Source of the DNA: Ilumatobacteraceae bacterium
GTDB taxonomy: Bacteria > Actinomycetota > Acidimicrobiia > Acidimicrobiales > Ilumatobacteraceae
Assembly: GCA_030729045.1 (NCBI GenBank)
Contig: JANQYF010000029.1
Span: 19,140 to 61,866 of the forward strand
Direction of reading: 5' to 3'
Length of the DNA stretch: 42,727 bases
The position numbers were made by a program, and so were the translations under genes. The notes below the pieces were generated by a model. The model was given only the letters and a program-made list of their open reading frames with translations. It was not told the origin of the DNA and did not search any database. The number at the start of each line of letters is the position of its first letter. Position 1 is the first letter of the stretch. Below, one piece after another: positions 18,064 through 26,002 of the stretch.

Positions 18064-19119
18064 TTACGCCGGGCGCCACATGAAATAGCCAGCTGCGTAT
18101 GCCGTTCCATCTTTGCGCTGATCAGAGCAGACATACGGGACGCCCTGATACTGCCCGGTCTGGCCAAACTCGGCTTTCTTGCATCGAACTGGCTTCACCT
18201 CGCGCACTCCGCTGACGACAGCAGGCACCGTGGAGTCAATTGGGGTGGCGTTGGGGGTGGTGACTACGGGAGCCAATGTTGTGGCTGAAGCAACCGTAGG
18301 ACTAGTGCCAGCGGTTGGCGGGGTCGTGACCGCTGTTGCCGGAGAAGCGGGCGCTGTTCCCCACGGCGCGATAGTGGACGTTGCACATGAGGCTGTGAGC
18401 AAGTTCTTGATGCGCCCAAACTCACTCTGATCCATCGACAGATTCCATCTGGCTTTGATAGCTACCCACTCAGACAGGTACGTGCATACGTATGACTTTT
18501 GCGGTGGGATCCAATTCGAAGGGTCGCGGTCGGATTTTGATCTGTTTTGCCCTGCGGTCACTGCAATAAGTGCACGCGGATCAGACAAATCATTTGCGAA
18601 AGTTTGGCGTTGAGCCGCAGACCATTTCCATGCGCCTGAATCCCAGGCTTCCTTCAATGGAATCATGTGATCAATATCAAGATTGCTTGGGTTTGTGTGC
18701 ATCACATTGTCGTATGGCGACAACCAGTCACCTTCTATGACTTTGCAGCCGTACGCATCAACTTGGGGCTTGCTCTGGGACTCTGCAATCAGCACTTCTT
18801 CACGCGTATCGCACCCATTTCCGTTGGCATCGATCCAGTGTTTAAACAACGAATGTGAGTACCCGGTCTTGTATTCGTTTTGCACAGTAATAGTTGCCAG
18901 AACTGACAACGCGGTTGAATCGCTAAGTACAGCACCTTTAGCAATAGTGGTAGCAGTCACCACCTTTTTCTTCTTCAGTGTTGTAGTGGTCTTCTTTGCA
19001 TCAGGAGATGGTGCTGCGCCAGAAGAACTAACACAACCGACCGTGACTACAAGTGCGAGAGCGGGAAAGACGATTAGTGATCGATGTAAACGTCGAGAAA
19101 TAGTGTTGGACATTTTCAT
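18064..19119 (-). CDS. Secreted lipoprotein HNH/DUF1524-like nuclease
   Basis: This 351-residue exported protein has a signal peptide with a probable lipobox ending at Cys29 (VTVGC). A Lys/Thr-rich linker leads to a His-Me-finger nuclease domain (about 75-235) with LDIDHMIPL (His151) and QNRSKSDRDPSNWIPP. A Thr/Ala/Pro-rich spacer follows, then a ~45-residue C-terminal module with two Cys. Homologues are secreted actinobacterial nucleases, so it may digest external DNA for phosphate or nucleosides. GAGAGG lies 5 nt before ATG 19119, giving a leadered transcript unlike most neighbours. A lipobox with Thr at -3 is not ideal, so cleavage by a general signal peptidase is also possible. Confidence 0.82.
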   Translation of the reverse strand: MKMSNTISRRLHRSLIVFPALALVVTVGCVSSSGAAPSPDAKKTTTTLKKKKVVTATTIAKGAVLSDSTALSVLATITVQNEYKTGYSHSLFKHWIDANGNGCDTREEVLIAESQSKPQVDAYGCKVIEGDWLSPYDNVMHTNPSNLDIDHMIPLKEAWDSGAWKWSAAQRQTFANDLSDPRALIAVTAGQNRSKSDRDPSNWIPPQKSYVCTYLSEWVAIKARWNLSMDQSEFGRIKNLLTASCATSTIAPWGTAPASPATAVTTPPTAGTSPTVASATTLAPVVTTPNATPIDSTVPAVVSGVREVKPVRCKKAEFGQTGQYQGVPYVCSDQRKDGTAYAAGYFMWRPA

Positions 19120-19174
19120 AAGTACCTCTCATGGAGACCGTACTAGGAACGAGTCGCACTCATTGCTTTTGAGT

Positions 19175-19492
19175 TCAGTTGTGGCGTGTGCCCCAGCGCT
19201 CAAGGTCTTGAAGAATAGGAACCAACTCGAGCCCCTTCGCAGTGAGGTGATACTCGTAGCGTTCTGGCTTTTCCGTGTACATACGTTTTTCCAAAACGCC
19301 ACCAGCGACAAGAGTGTTCAGACGATCAGTAAGAATGTTGCGCGCGATGCCCAATGAATTCTGAATGGATTCAAAACGAAAGGCTCCGCTACTTACAGCC
19401 ATGATGATGAGCGGAGTCCACCATTCACCCATCACTTCCAACGCATCTGCGAGGCGATGATCGAGATGCTGGAAGTTCTTGCGTGGTGCCAT
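19175..19492 (-). CDS. HxlR-family transcriptional regulator
   Basis: This is a 105-residue winged-helix regulator. Family features include the N-terminal stretch before LEVMGEWWTPLII, FRFESIQNSLGIARNILTDR as the recognition region, and the wing at VLEKRMYTEKPERYEYHLT. HxlR proteins act as dimers and often respond to aldehydes or redox stress. I use ATG 19492, which has AAGGTG upstream; a TTG at 19522 would add ten residues. The ferredoxin gene lies upstream on the same strand, 128 bp away, with a palindrome in the gap that could be the operator. Confidence 0.88.
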   Translation of the reverse strand: MAPRKNFQHLDHRLADALEVMGEWWTPLIIMAVSSGAFRFESIQNSLGIARNILTDRLNTLVAGGVLEKRMYTEKPERYEYHLTAKGLELVPILQDLERWGTRHN

Positions 19493-19586
19493 TCGGTTCA
19501 CCTTAGAGTCTGCATGTGCCAATCAAAAGCGTTTTGTAAAGGACTTAATTCGTTTCGTTACGAGATTGACTACGAATTCAATTCAG

Positions 19587-19615
19587 TTTTGTGGTGAGAA
19601 CAATTCACTACAAAA
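19587..19615. terminator. Hairpin between the ferredoxin and HxlR genes
   Basis: TTTTGTGGTGA and TCACTACAAAA form an 11-bp stem (one G-T pair) around a 7-nt loop. It begins 6 bp past the ferredoxin stop codon. It could end ferredoxin transcription, although no U-run follows the stem, or serve as an operator for the HxlR regulator. Confidence 0.4.
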
Positions 19616-19620
19616 ACAAA

Positions 19621-19860
19621 TCAATCCTCTATCTCTACGAAGATGCATTCACCTGGACACACGTCAGCAGCTTGCACTACTGCGGAAAAATCACGAGCCA
19701 CAACTTCAGCTAACGAACCTGCACCGCCTGGATCGTTGAGAGGTTCCCCCAATTCAGCAACATATGCAATGCCGTCTTCAAGTTGCACGAATACATCAGG
19801 GCAGTGATCAACGCACAAACCGTCACCTGTACACAGGTCCTGGTCTATCCATACGCGCAT
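19621..19860 (-). CDS. Ferredoxin, single-cluster type with Asp in the second ligand position
   Basis: This 79-residue soluble electron carrier has cluster ligands Cys10, Asp13 and Cys16 in CTGDGLC, plus the remote Cys68 in VCPGEC. Cys20 (HCP) and Cys72 are extra. The Cys-x2-Asp-x2-Cys spacing is that of ferredoxins holding a [3Fe-4S] or Asp-ligated [4Fe-4S] cluster, such as cytochrome P450 partners and Pyrococcus ferredoxin. No P450 or ferredoxin reductase is in the window, so the partner is unknown. The start ATG 19860 is supported by a TACCGT box 6 nt upstream. The gene is divergent from the prolyl oligopeptidase, with 40 bp between starts. Confidence 0.9.
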   Translation of the reverse strand: MRVWIDQDLCTGDGLCVDHCPDVFVQLEDGIAYVAELGEPLNDPGGAGSLAEVVARDFSAVVQAADVCPGECIFVEIED

Positions 19861-19866
19861 AACAAA

Positions 19867-19872
19867 ACGGTA
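19867..19872 (-). promoter_or_regulatory. -10 box TACCGT of the ferredoxin gene
   Basis: TACCGT on the minus strand ends 6 nt before the ferredoxin ATG. Confidence 0.5.
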
Positions 19873-19887
19873 CCGCTTCCCTGCCCT

Positions 19888-19893
19888 TATCCT
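19888..19893 (+). promoter_or_regulatory. -10 box TATCCT of the prolyl oligopeptidase gene
   Basis: TATCCT ends 7 nt before ATG 19901. The ferredoxin box lies 15 bp away on the other strand, so the two promoters overlap. Confidence 0.45.
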
Positions 19894-19900
19894 GCATTGC

Positions 19901-21925
19901 ATGACATCGAATCTGCCCATTGCGCCACGGCGCCCACATACATGGGTACGACCTACTGGCGACGTGCAGGACCCGTATGCGTGGCTGTTGCAGAAGGATG
20001 ATGCCGCGACATTGCAATATCTCAATGAAGAGAATGCATATTCACAAGAATGGTTTTCCCAACACAAGTCTGTGACAGATGAGATTTTTTCAACCATCAA
20101 GTCACGCATACAAGAAGACGATGCATCACATCCAGTCAGTCACTCCGGATGGTGGTACACATCACGCACCGAAACCGGCAAGGCATACGCAATTCATTCC
20201 CGCGGTCGAACAGCAACTACGGCAACAGAGAACATTCTCATTGACGAGAACGTCGAGTCAGATGGCCATGACTATTTCTCATTGGGAGGCTTCGAAGTAT
20301 CAAACAACACTCGTCATCTTGCTTGGTCAAGCGACATTGATGGTGGCGAGTATTACACATTGCGAATTCGAGACACCGAAACTGGTCTTGATTCAGCGGA
20401 CAAAATCACCAACACGGCTTTTGGTGGCATTGCCTGGAGCACGAATGACGACTGGCTGTTTTATGTGACTCCCGATGAGCAAATGCGGCCATGGCAAGTG
20501 TGGCGACACAAGGTCGGTACTCCGGTCTCTGATGATGTCATGGTGTATCAAGATGCAGATGAGCGCTTCTTTGTTGGTGTTGCAGCCAGCCGTTCAGGGC
20601 AACTAATCATGATTGAATCCGCCAGCAAAACATCTAGTGAGACATGGATTCTTGATGCTTCAAAACCCACAGACCCGTTGCTATGTGTTGCCCCACGTCG
20701 CGACAACATTGAATACACAGTTGACCACTGGGGTACTGATTTAGCCATCACAACCAACCTTGATGCAGTTGACTTTCAGGTCATGACAGCATCTATTGCT
20801 GCTCCAACAGAGTGGAAGCCGTTCCTTTCTCACGTGGCCGGCGAACGCATCACCCAGTTCGAATGCTTTTCTTCATTTGCCGTGATGCAGCGATGGGTAA
20901 ACGGACAGCAAGTGATTTCAATTGTGAACCGCGATGGCAACGTCTCGCACGTTGCGATTATCGATGAGCCCCATGAAGTTGAACTCGACACCAATCCAGA
21001 TTTCGATACAGACGGCATTCGTCTGTCGTATCAATCACTCACAGTGCCTCACATCACCGCATGGTATTCACTTGCTTCAAACGAAGTGTCAACACTGAAG
21101 CAAGTGCGCGTCAACGCGTGTGACTTATCAATGTATGTGTCAGAACGTTTATGGGCTACATCAGATGACGGCACTCCAGTTCCCGTTGACATCGTTCGTC
21201 ATCGCGATACCCCGCTGAATGGCACTGCGCCAGCAATGGTCTATGTATACGGCTCATATGAAATTTCTGTTGCACCGTGGTTCTCGGTTGCACGACTGTC
21301 ACTACTTGACCGCGGCTGGATATGGGCACTCGCCCACCCTCGCGGCGGTGGCGAGATGGGTCGTGACTGGTACCTGCAGGGTCGCTTAGAGCACAAGCGC
21401 AATACGTTTACAGACACCATTGCAGTTGCAACACATTTGGCAGACAGTGGTGTTTGCGATGGTACGAAGATGGTTGTTCGCGGCGCAAGTGCCGGCGGAC
21501 TAGCGGTAGGCGCAAGCATCACGATTGCTCCAACACGTTTTGCAGGTGCAATTGCAGAAGTTCCGTTTGTTGATGTTGTCAGCACAATGAGCGATCCGTC
21601 ATTGCCCCTAACTGTTACGGAATGGGAAGAATGGGGCGATCCGCGCTCAGAGCCGTTCGCCTCATACATTGCTAGTTATTCCCCATATGACAACACTGTT
21701 GCTGTTGACTACCCACAGCTATATGTCACCGCGGGCTTGAACGATCCACGTGTCAGCTATCACGAACCTGCCAAATGGGTTGCACGTATGCGTCATGAAT
21801 CACCACAAACAACAGTGGTGTTCAAATGCGACATGGGGGCTGGTCACGGTGGACCTTCTGGCAGATACGACCAGTGGCGTGACGAAGCACAAACTTTGTC
21901 GTTCGCTATCGATTGTGTTCAATAG
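19901..21925 (+). CDS. Prolyl oligopeptidase family protein (oligopeptidase B-like, S9A)
   Basis: This is a 674-residue cytoplasmic serine peptidase. The N-terminal part (about 10-400) is the beta-propeller that limits entry to short peptides, beginning with the typical DPYAWLL. The C-terminal alpha/beta hydrolase domain holds the catalytic triad: Ser530 in RGASAGG, Asp615 in NDPRV and His649 in GAGHGG. The HPRGGGEMGRDWY stretch upstream of the serine is characteristic of oligopeptidase B/POP. No signal peptide is seen. Likely role: turnover of small peptides, after basic residues or proline. Confidence 0.93.
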   Translation: MTSNLPIAPRRPHTWVRPTGDVQDPYAWLLQKDDAATLQYLNEENAYSQEWFSQHKSVTDEIFSTIKSRIQEDDASHPVSHSGWWYTSRTETGKAYAIHSRGRTATTATENILIDENVESDGHDYFSLGGFEVSNNTRHLAWSSDIDGGEYYTLRIRDTETGLDSADKITNTAFGGIAWSTNDDWLFYVTPDEQMRPWQVWRHKVGTPVSDDVMVYQDADERFFVGVAASRSGQLIMIESASKTSSETWILDASKPTDPLLCVAPRRDNIEYTVDHWGTDLAITTNLDAVDFQVMTASIAAPTEWKPFLSHVAGERITQFECFSSFAVMQRWVNGQQVISIVNRDGNVSHVAIIDEPHEVELDTNPDFDTDGIRLSYQSLTVPHITAWYSLASNEVSTLKQVRVNACDLSMYVSERLWATSDDGTPVPVDIVRHRDTPLNGTAPAMVYVYGSYEISVAPWFSVARLSLLDRGWIWALAHPRGGGEMGRDWYLQGRLEHKRNTFTDTIAVATHLADSGVCDGTKMVVRGASAGGLAVGASITIAPTRFAGAIAEVPFVDVVSTMSDPSLPLTVTEWEEWGDPRSEPFASYIASYSPYDNTVAVDYPQLYVTAGLNDPRVSYHEPAKWVARMRHESPQTTVVFKCDMGAGHGGPSGRYDQWRDEAQTLSFAIDCVQ

Positions 21926-21928
21926 TTT

Positions 21929-22321
21929 CTAACTAAGGGCAGCGGCAGTAAACATCAGCGCAATTAATCCGAGATTGCGCACCACATCACGCCATGATGG
22001 CGGGCGATTCACATTGGCCCCGAAACATGCACATGGCACTTGAGACTTTGTCAATACTTGCATAGCTAAAAATGAAGTGAACACAACCAACAACAATGTT
22101 GCAAGGCCCAGAACGATGGGCGTCGGCTTCAAAACAAACAATGCAGCACCGAGCAATAGTTCAATCGCAGGAAGCGAAATAGCAACAATTTTCCAGAGGT
22201 GTTGTCGACGCGCATTCAAGAGCCATTGATTCCACGAAGTGAATTTGCCAGCTCCGGCTAGTGCCAGTGTTGCGCCAACAACTGCGGCACAAATACGGGC
22301 GGTGATTTCTTTACTATCCAC
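21929..22321 (-). CDS. MauE/DoxX-like small membrane protein
   Basis: This 130-residue protein has four hydrophobic segments (about 10-27, 43-62, 66-88 and 112-128). A Cys-Ala-Cys-Phe-Gly motif near residue 97 is typical of MauE-type proteins, which are linked to disulfide or cofactor maturation in the envelope. The motif and size fit, but no methylamine dehydrogenase genes are nearby, so the function is unknown. Its start overlaps the flavin reductase gene by 8 bp, so the two are translationally coupled. It ends 3 bp from the convergent oligopeptidase gene. Confidence 0.75.
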   Translation of the reverse strand: MDSKEITARICAAVVGATLALAGAGKFTSWNQWLLNARRQHLWKIVAISLPAIELLLGAALFVLKPTPIVLGLATLLLVVFTSFLAMQVLTKSQVPCACFGANVNRPPSWRDVVRNLGLIALMFTAAALS

Positions 22322-22808
22322 CGTGCTTCACGCTTGAGACTTTGCCGCGAAAGAACACCATGGCGTTCTCAACTTCTTCTGCATGATCAAGCGAAGCAAC
22401 ACGACCAACAACACATGTGTGGTCTCCCATCACCGTTTCCGAGTCGATCTCGCAATCAATCCATGCAATCGAACCTGGCAAAACAGGACTGCCGCCTTCT
22501 GATGGAAGCCATTCAACACCAGCAAACTTGTCGTCGCCTTCTTTTGCAAAACGCCAACATGCTTCTTCTTGGTGTGAACCAAGGACATTTACGCAAAAGC
22601 GACCAGATTCACGAATTGCAGCCCATGACTGTGAACGGACACCAGGGAAAAAACCAACAAGCGGTGGGTCAAGCGAAACAGAGGCGAACGAGCCAATAGT
22701 GATGCCGAATGGTGACCCTTGCGCGTTTAGCCCGGTTACGACAACAACAGAAGTCGGTACATGGCCTAGTACGGCGCGAAACTGAGCAGAATCAAAAGAT
22801 GCAGACAT
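22314..22808 (-). CDS. Flavin reductase-like domain protein
   Basis: This 164-residue FMN-binding split-barrel protein is of the flavin reductase (HpaC/DIM6/NTAB) type. Family motifs are TSVVVVTG near residue 19, GITIGSFASVSLDPPLVGFF (about 34-53) and the RFCVNVLG strand (about 70). Such proteins supply reduced flavin to two-component monooxygenases, but no oxygenase partner is adjacent. ATG 22808 has a TAATCT box 6 nt upstream. It lies 23 bp downstream of the MBL hydrolase gene and overlaps the MauE-like gene, so an MBL-flavin reductase-MauE transcript is likely. Confidence 0.88.
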   Translation of the reverse strand: MSASFDSAQFRAVLGHVPTSVVVVTGLNAQGSPFGITIGSFASVSLDPPLVGFFPGVRSQSWAAIRESGRFCVNVLGSHQEEACWRFAKEGDDKFAGVEWLPSEGGSPVLPGSIAWIDCEIDSETVMGDHTCVVGRVASLDHAEEVENAMVFFRGKVSSVKHGG

Positions 22809-22814
22809 GATTTC

Positions 22815-22820
22815 AGATTA
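22815..22820 (-). promoter_or_regulatory. -10 box TAATCT of the flavin reductase gene
   Basis: TAATCT ends 6 nt before ATG 22808. It may be an internal promoter because the MBL gene lies just upstream on the same strand. Confidence 0.4.
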
Positions 22821-22831
22821 GACGCAATGGG

Positions 22832-23671
22832 TCACAAGTTGATTGTTGCGCCTTCACGGGCCACAAAAATTTCAACGCCAGCAGAATCTGAACATGCCTT
22901 CGTGGCATCGAGTTCCGCATCTGTGCGCTCAGGGTCATGATGGAACAGGGCCAGTCGCTTTGCGCGACAGGACATTGCAACACCAACAGCGAATTCCGTG
23001 GTGCAGTGGCCCCAGTGAGCCTTGGTGACAAACTCGGCAGGCGTGTATTGAGCATCATGAATGAGTAGGTCGACGCCTTCAACTAATTCACGAACTCCGT
23101 CTGCAATGGCGAACGACCCATCAAGCGGTTGTTGATGATCAGAAATGTATGCGACCGAGACTCCGCCAAACTCAATGCGATACCCAACCGTTGGTCCGAT
23201 GTGCGGAACCAAACGCGACTTAATGGAATAACCATCTATTGCAAAGTCATTATCAGCAACATCATGAAACGAAAAACGTCCGTGCAAACCTGACAGGTCT
23301 ACGGGAAAGGTCGGCGGCCGAACAATGTTCTTTACAGACTCCATGAAACTGGTGCCATCTTCTTGAGCGGGCCCATACATTTCAAGACGTGCATCTGGTT
23401 TCAACACAGGTGCAAAAAATGGAAGCCCTTGAATGTGGTCCCAATGAAGATGCGTTACCAATGCAACTGCATCGACAGATTCATCTTTTCCAACAAACTG
23501 CTTACCGAAATAACGAAGGCCAGTTCCGAGGTCTAGAAGAAGTGGGCGTTGACCATCAGCCTGTACAGAAACACATGAAGTATTGCCACCGTATTTCACA
23601 GTGGTTGGACCATGGCATGGCGTTGAGCCCCTGACGCCGTGAAACGTGACGCGTAGTTGTTCTGCCCCCAT
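22832..23671 (-). CDS. MBL-fold metallo-hydrolase
   Basis: This 279-residue protein has the metallo-beta-lactamase fold. The metal motif is THLHWDH (about residue 90), preceded by GVRGSTP and GGNTSCV near the N-terminus, and followed by SDHQQPL (about 190), LIHDAQY and the late His in FHHDPERTD. The GxRGSTP start is typical of a phosphodiesterase-like or PhnP-like subgroup, but the substrate is not known. I chose ATG 23671 because TAGCGT ends exactly 7 nt before it; ATG 23689 would put that box inside the gene. Confidence 0.85.
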   Translation of the reverse strand: MGAEQLRVTFHGVRGSTPCHGPTTVKYGGNTSCVSVQADGQRPLLLDLGTGLRYFGKQFVGKDESVDAVALVTHLHWDHIQGLPFFAPVLKPDARLEMYGPAQEDGTSFMESVKNIVRPPTFPVDLSGLHGRFSFHDVADNDFAIDGYSIKSRLVPHIGPTVGYRIEFGGVSVAYISDHQQPLDGSFAIADGVRELVEGVDLLIHDAQYTPAEFVTKAHWGHCTTEFAVGVAMSCRAKRLALFHHDPERTDAELDATKACSDSAGVEIFVAREGATINL

Positions 23672-23678
23672 TTCTCTA

Positions 23679-23684
23679 ACGCTA
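23679..23684 (-). promoter_or_regulatory. -10 box TAGCGT of the MBL hydrolase gene
   Basis: TAGCGT ends 7 nt before ATG 23671 on the minus strand, identical in sequence and spacing to the bioY and MaoC boxes. Confidence 0.55.
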
Positions 23685-23745
23685 CGCATATTCGCTCGTG
23701 AAGTACACAAATTCTTAGAGTGACGCGTGTCGCACCACACCCGAG

Positions 23746-23751
23746 TACCGT
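23746..23751 (+). promoter_or_regulatory. -10 box TACCGT of the alpha/beta hydrolase gene
   Basis: TACCGT ends 6 nt before ATG 23758. Confidence 0.5.
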
Positions 23752-23757
23752 TCGGAT

Positions 23758-24636
23758 ATGGCTCATGAGATCACCACCCATACCGTCACCGCTAACGGCA
23801 TCGACTTCACCTACCTAGAGTGTGGCACCGGCCCTCTAGCCCTCTGCCTGCATGGCTTCCCTGATTCGGCCCATAGCTGGCGTTACCTCATGCCAGAACT
23901 TGCAGCCGCTGGTTACCGGGCAGTAGCCCCATTCACTCGCGGCTATGCACCAACGTCAATCGCGCCAGACGGCATGTACCAAACAGGTGCCTTATCTGCA
24001 GACGCCAATGCATTGCATGAGGCACTCGGAGGCGACGGCGACGCAGTTCTGATCGGACACGACTGGGGTGCGCCAAGTGTCTACGGTGCAGCAGCGAGCG
24101 AGCCGCAACGTTGGAAGCGTGTTGTCGGAATGGCAGTGCCTCCGGGTGCTGCAATGGGAATGTCGTTTGCCACCAACCTTGAACAAACAAAACGCAGTTG
24201 GTACATGTTCTATTTCCAACATCCATTGTCTGACATGGTGGTACCTGCAAACGATCTTGCATTTATTGACATGTTGTGGCGCGATTGGTCGCCTGGTTAT
24301 GACGGCGCAGTTGATTCTGAAAACTGCAAAGCGTGTTTGCGCGACCCTGCACACATGGCTGCTGCGCTTGGTTACTACCGCGCAACTCTTGGCGCTGGTG
24401 CACGTAGTGAGAAATACGATGCGATTCAAGCAGCTGGTGGCGGTGAACTAACTCAGCCAACGTTGTATCTACACGGATCAACCGACGGATGCATCGGAAT
24501 GGAAGTCGCAGAGTTGGCACGCGCAATGTCACCATGGGCCACAGTGCAAATCGTTGAAGGTGCTGGCCACTTCATGCAATTAGAAAAGCCTGCAGAAGTG
24601 AACAAACTGATTATTGATTGGATCACGGCAAAGTAA
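23758..24636 (+). CDS. Alpha/beta hydrolase, epoxide hydrolase/haloalkane dehalogenase type
   Basis: This 292-residue enzyme has an aspartate nucleophile (Asp102 in GHDWGA) rather than serine, the hallmark of epoxide hydrolases and haloalkane dehalogenases. The oxyanion motif is HGFPDS (about 32-37), a probable acid is Asp243 in GSTDGC, and the base is His271 in GAGHFMQLEKP. The cap domain (about 135-215) decides substrate and is not diagnostic here. The residue after the nucleophile is Trp, which occurs in both groups. It overlaps the 3' end of mutY by 14 bp in the convergent direction. Confidence 0.87.
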   Translation: MAHEITTHTVTANGIDFTYLECGTGPLALCLHGFPDSAHSWRYLMPELAAAGYRAVAPFTRGYAPTSIAPDGMYQTGALSADANALHEALGGDGDAVLIGHDWGAPSVYGAAASEPQRWKRVVGMAVPPGAAMGMSFATNLEQTKRSWYMFYFQHPLSDMVVPANDLAFIDMLWRDWSPGYDGAVDSENCKACLRDPAHMAAALGYYRATLGAGARSEKYDAIQAAGGGELTQPTLYLHGSTDGCIGMEVAELARAMSPWATVQIVEGAGHFMQLEKPAEVNKLIIDWITAK

Positions 24637-25486
24637 TTGTCTTGCCGGTGCGCTGAAGTAACCCTTCGTCCACAAGTGACGCAATCAGTTTTTCTGCACG
24701 GCCCTCATCAACACGCATTGCTGCAATCACATCAGCGATTTGTTGGGAACCATCCCCCACTGCACGCAATGCACGTCCACGTGCCTGACGGTCAGACCCT
24801 TCGAAGCGGGGCTGAGGTTTACTGACTCCGGCAGACAACTGCGCCGGATCTTCTCCGTTGCCCTTGTATTTACACTGGGCTCGCACTGGACATGAATCAC
24901 ACAATGGTGAACGCACAGTGCAGTGCCGTGCGCCGAAATCCATCATCACCTGATTCCATTCCCATCCGAGTCCTTGCGGAACTAGCTCATCTGCGAAATC
25001 TTGCAGGGCGCGGGCTTTCATTGGTACGCCTTCAAGTCGCGACAACACACGCGAGACATTGACATCAACAACTGCAACATCAGCACGATGCGCAAATGCC
25101 AACACGGCACGCGCTGTGTACTGGCCAATGCCTGGGAGTGTTAGCAACTCATCAATGGTCATTGGCATTTGGTCATTGAACTGCTCGTGGAGCACCACCG
25201 CAGTTGCCTGCAGATTGCGACACCGCCGCGGATACCCAAGACCAGACCACAGACGTAATGCATCACCTAATGGAGCTTCTGCAAGCGCACCTGGTGTTGG
25301 AAAAGCTTCGAGGAAGGCCTCGTATTTTGGCATGACTCGCGCAACAGATGTCTGTTGCAGCATCACTTCGCTAACAAGGACACGCCACGGGTCGTTTGTA
25401 CGACGCCATGGAAGGTCTCGCAGCGAACCGCTGCCCCACTGAATCAAATTGGCCGCAATGCGGTCATTGCGACTTAGTCGGCCCAC
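24623..25486 (-). CDS. mutY: A/G-specific adenine DNA glycosylase
   Basis: This 287-residue base-excision enzyme removes adenine mispaired with 8-oxoguanine. The helix-hairpin-helix LPGIGQYTARAVLAFA is near residue 120, the catalytic Glu is in SEVMLQQT and Asp in VVDVNVSRVLSR, and the iron-sulfur ligands follow the Cys-x6-Cys-x2-Cys-x5-Cys pattern in CTVRSPLCDSCPVRAQC. It lacks the C-terminal NUDIX-like domain of longer MutY proteins, as is common in actinobacteria. The start is GTG 25486, overlapping the MaoC gene by 13 bp, so the two are coupled. Confidence 0.94.
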   Translation of the reverse strand: MGRLSRNDRIAANLIQWGSGSLRDLPWRRTNDPWRVLVSEVMLQQTSVARVMPKYEAFLEAFPTPGALAEAPLGDALRLWSGLGYPRRCRNLQATAVVLHEQFNDQMPMTIDELLTLPGIGQYTARAVLAFAHRADVAVVDVNVSRVLSRLEGVPMKARALQDFADELVPQGLGWEWNQVMMDFGARHCTVRSPLCDSCPVRAQCKYKGNGEDPAQLSAGVSKPQPRFEGSDRQARGRALRAVGDGSQQIADVIAAMRVDEGRAEKLIASLVDEGLLQRTGKTITLP

Positions 25487-25989
25487 ACGTCCTGTCCGTC
25501 GTATGGACGGCGACGGCTTGGAGCAAACTCACGCTTCCACACCATGACGCGGCGACGGAAGTAGCACACTTCCTTGCCGTCTTGGTTGAAACCTTTTGTC
25601 TCCACCAATACTGTGCCGCGATCGTTCTTTGACTTGCTTTCAGTCGTCTCGAGAACTCGTGTCTCAGCATGAATTGTGTCGCCGTGAAACGTTGGGAACT
25701 TGTGCTGAAGTGTTTCCACTTCAAGGTTTGCAATAGCCGCACCACTGATATCCGGAACACTCATACCGAGCACCAACGAATACACAAGGTTTCCTACAAC
25801 AACGTTGCGTCCTTGCACGCTCTCCTTTGCGAACCAGTCATTGGTGTGCAATGGGTGGTGGTTCATGGTGATCATGCAAAAAAGATGATCGTCATACTCA
25901 GTGATTGTCTTGCCTGGCCAGTGACGAAAAACGTCTCCAGGAACAAAATCTTCAAGGCAGCGACCAAAGGGGCGTTCATGTGTTGTCAT
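25474..25989 (-). CDS. MaoC-family hydratase (mesaconyl-CoA hydratase candidate)
   Basis: This 171-residue single hot-dog protein is of the MaoC enoyl-CoA hydratase type. The hydratase motif appears as MNHHPLHTNDWFA (about residue 42), where Asn stands at the usual catalytic Asp position and the catalytic His is kept. That Asn variant occurs, as far as I recall, in mesaconyl-CoA/methylmalyl-CoA hydratases. Genes 2.3-7 kb away encode a methylsuccinyl-CoA dehydrogenase candidate and two malyl-CoA lyase-type proteins, which fits an ethylmalonyl-CoA pathway role. The link is inferred, since this gene sits in a different operon, between a membrane protein and mutY. TAGCGT ends 7 nt before ATG 25989. 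Confidence 0.8.
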   Translation of the reverse strand: MTTHERPFGRCLEDFVPGDVFRHWPGKTITEYDDHLFCMITMNHHPLHTNDWFAKESVQGRNVVVGNLVYSLVLGMSVPDISGAAIANLEVETLQHKFPTFHGDTIHAETRVLETTESKSKNDRGTVLVETKGFNQDGKEVCYFRRRVMVWKREFAPSRRRPYDGQDVWAD

Positions 25990-25996
25990 GACTCCA

Positions 25997-26002
25997 ACGC
26001 TA
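25997..26002 (-). promoter_or_regulatory. -10 box TAGCGT of the MaoC gene
   Basis: TAGCGT ends 7 nt before ATG 25989. It spans the end of the preceding membrane-protein gene, so it would be an internal promoter. Confidence 0.55.

Noticed and set aside
18018-18167. Longer version of the bL37-like gene
   Set aside because: The extra residues overlap the HNH gene's end and are unlike any ribosomal protein; the TAGCCT box fits ATG 18017.
22334-22785. Two open frames antisense to the flavin reductase gene
   Set aside because: They are shadows of a well-supported gene and have no recognisable domain.
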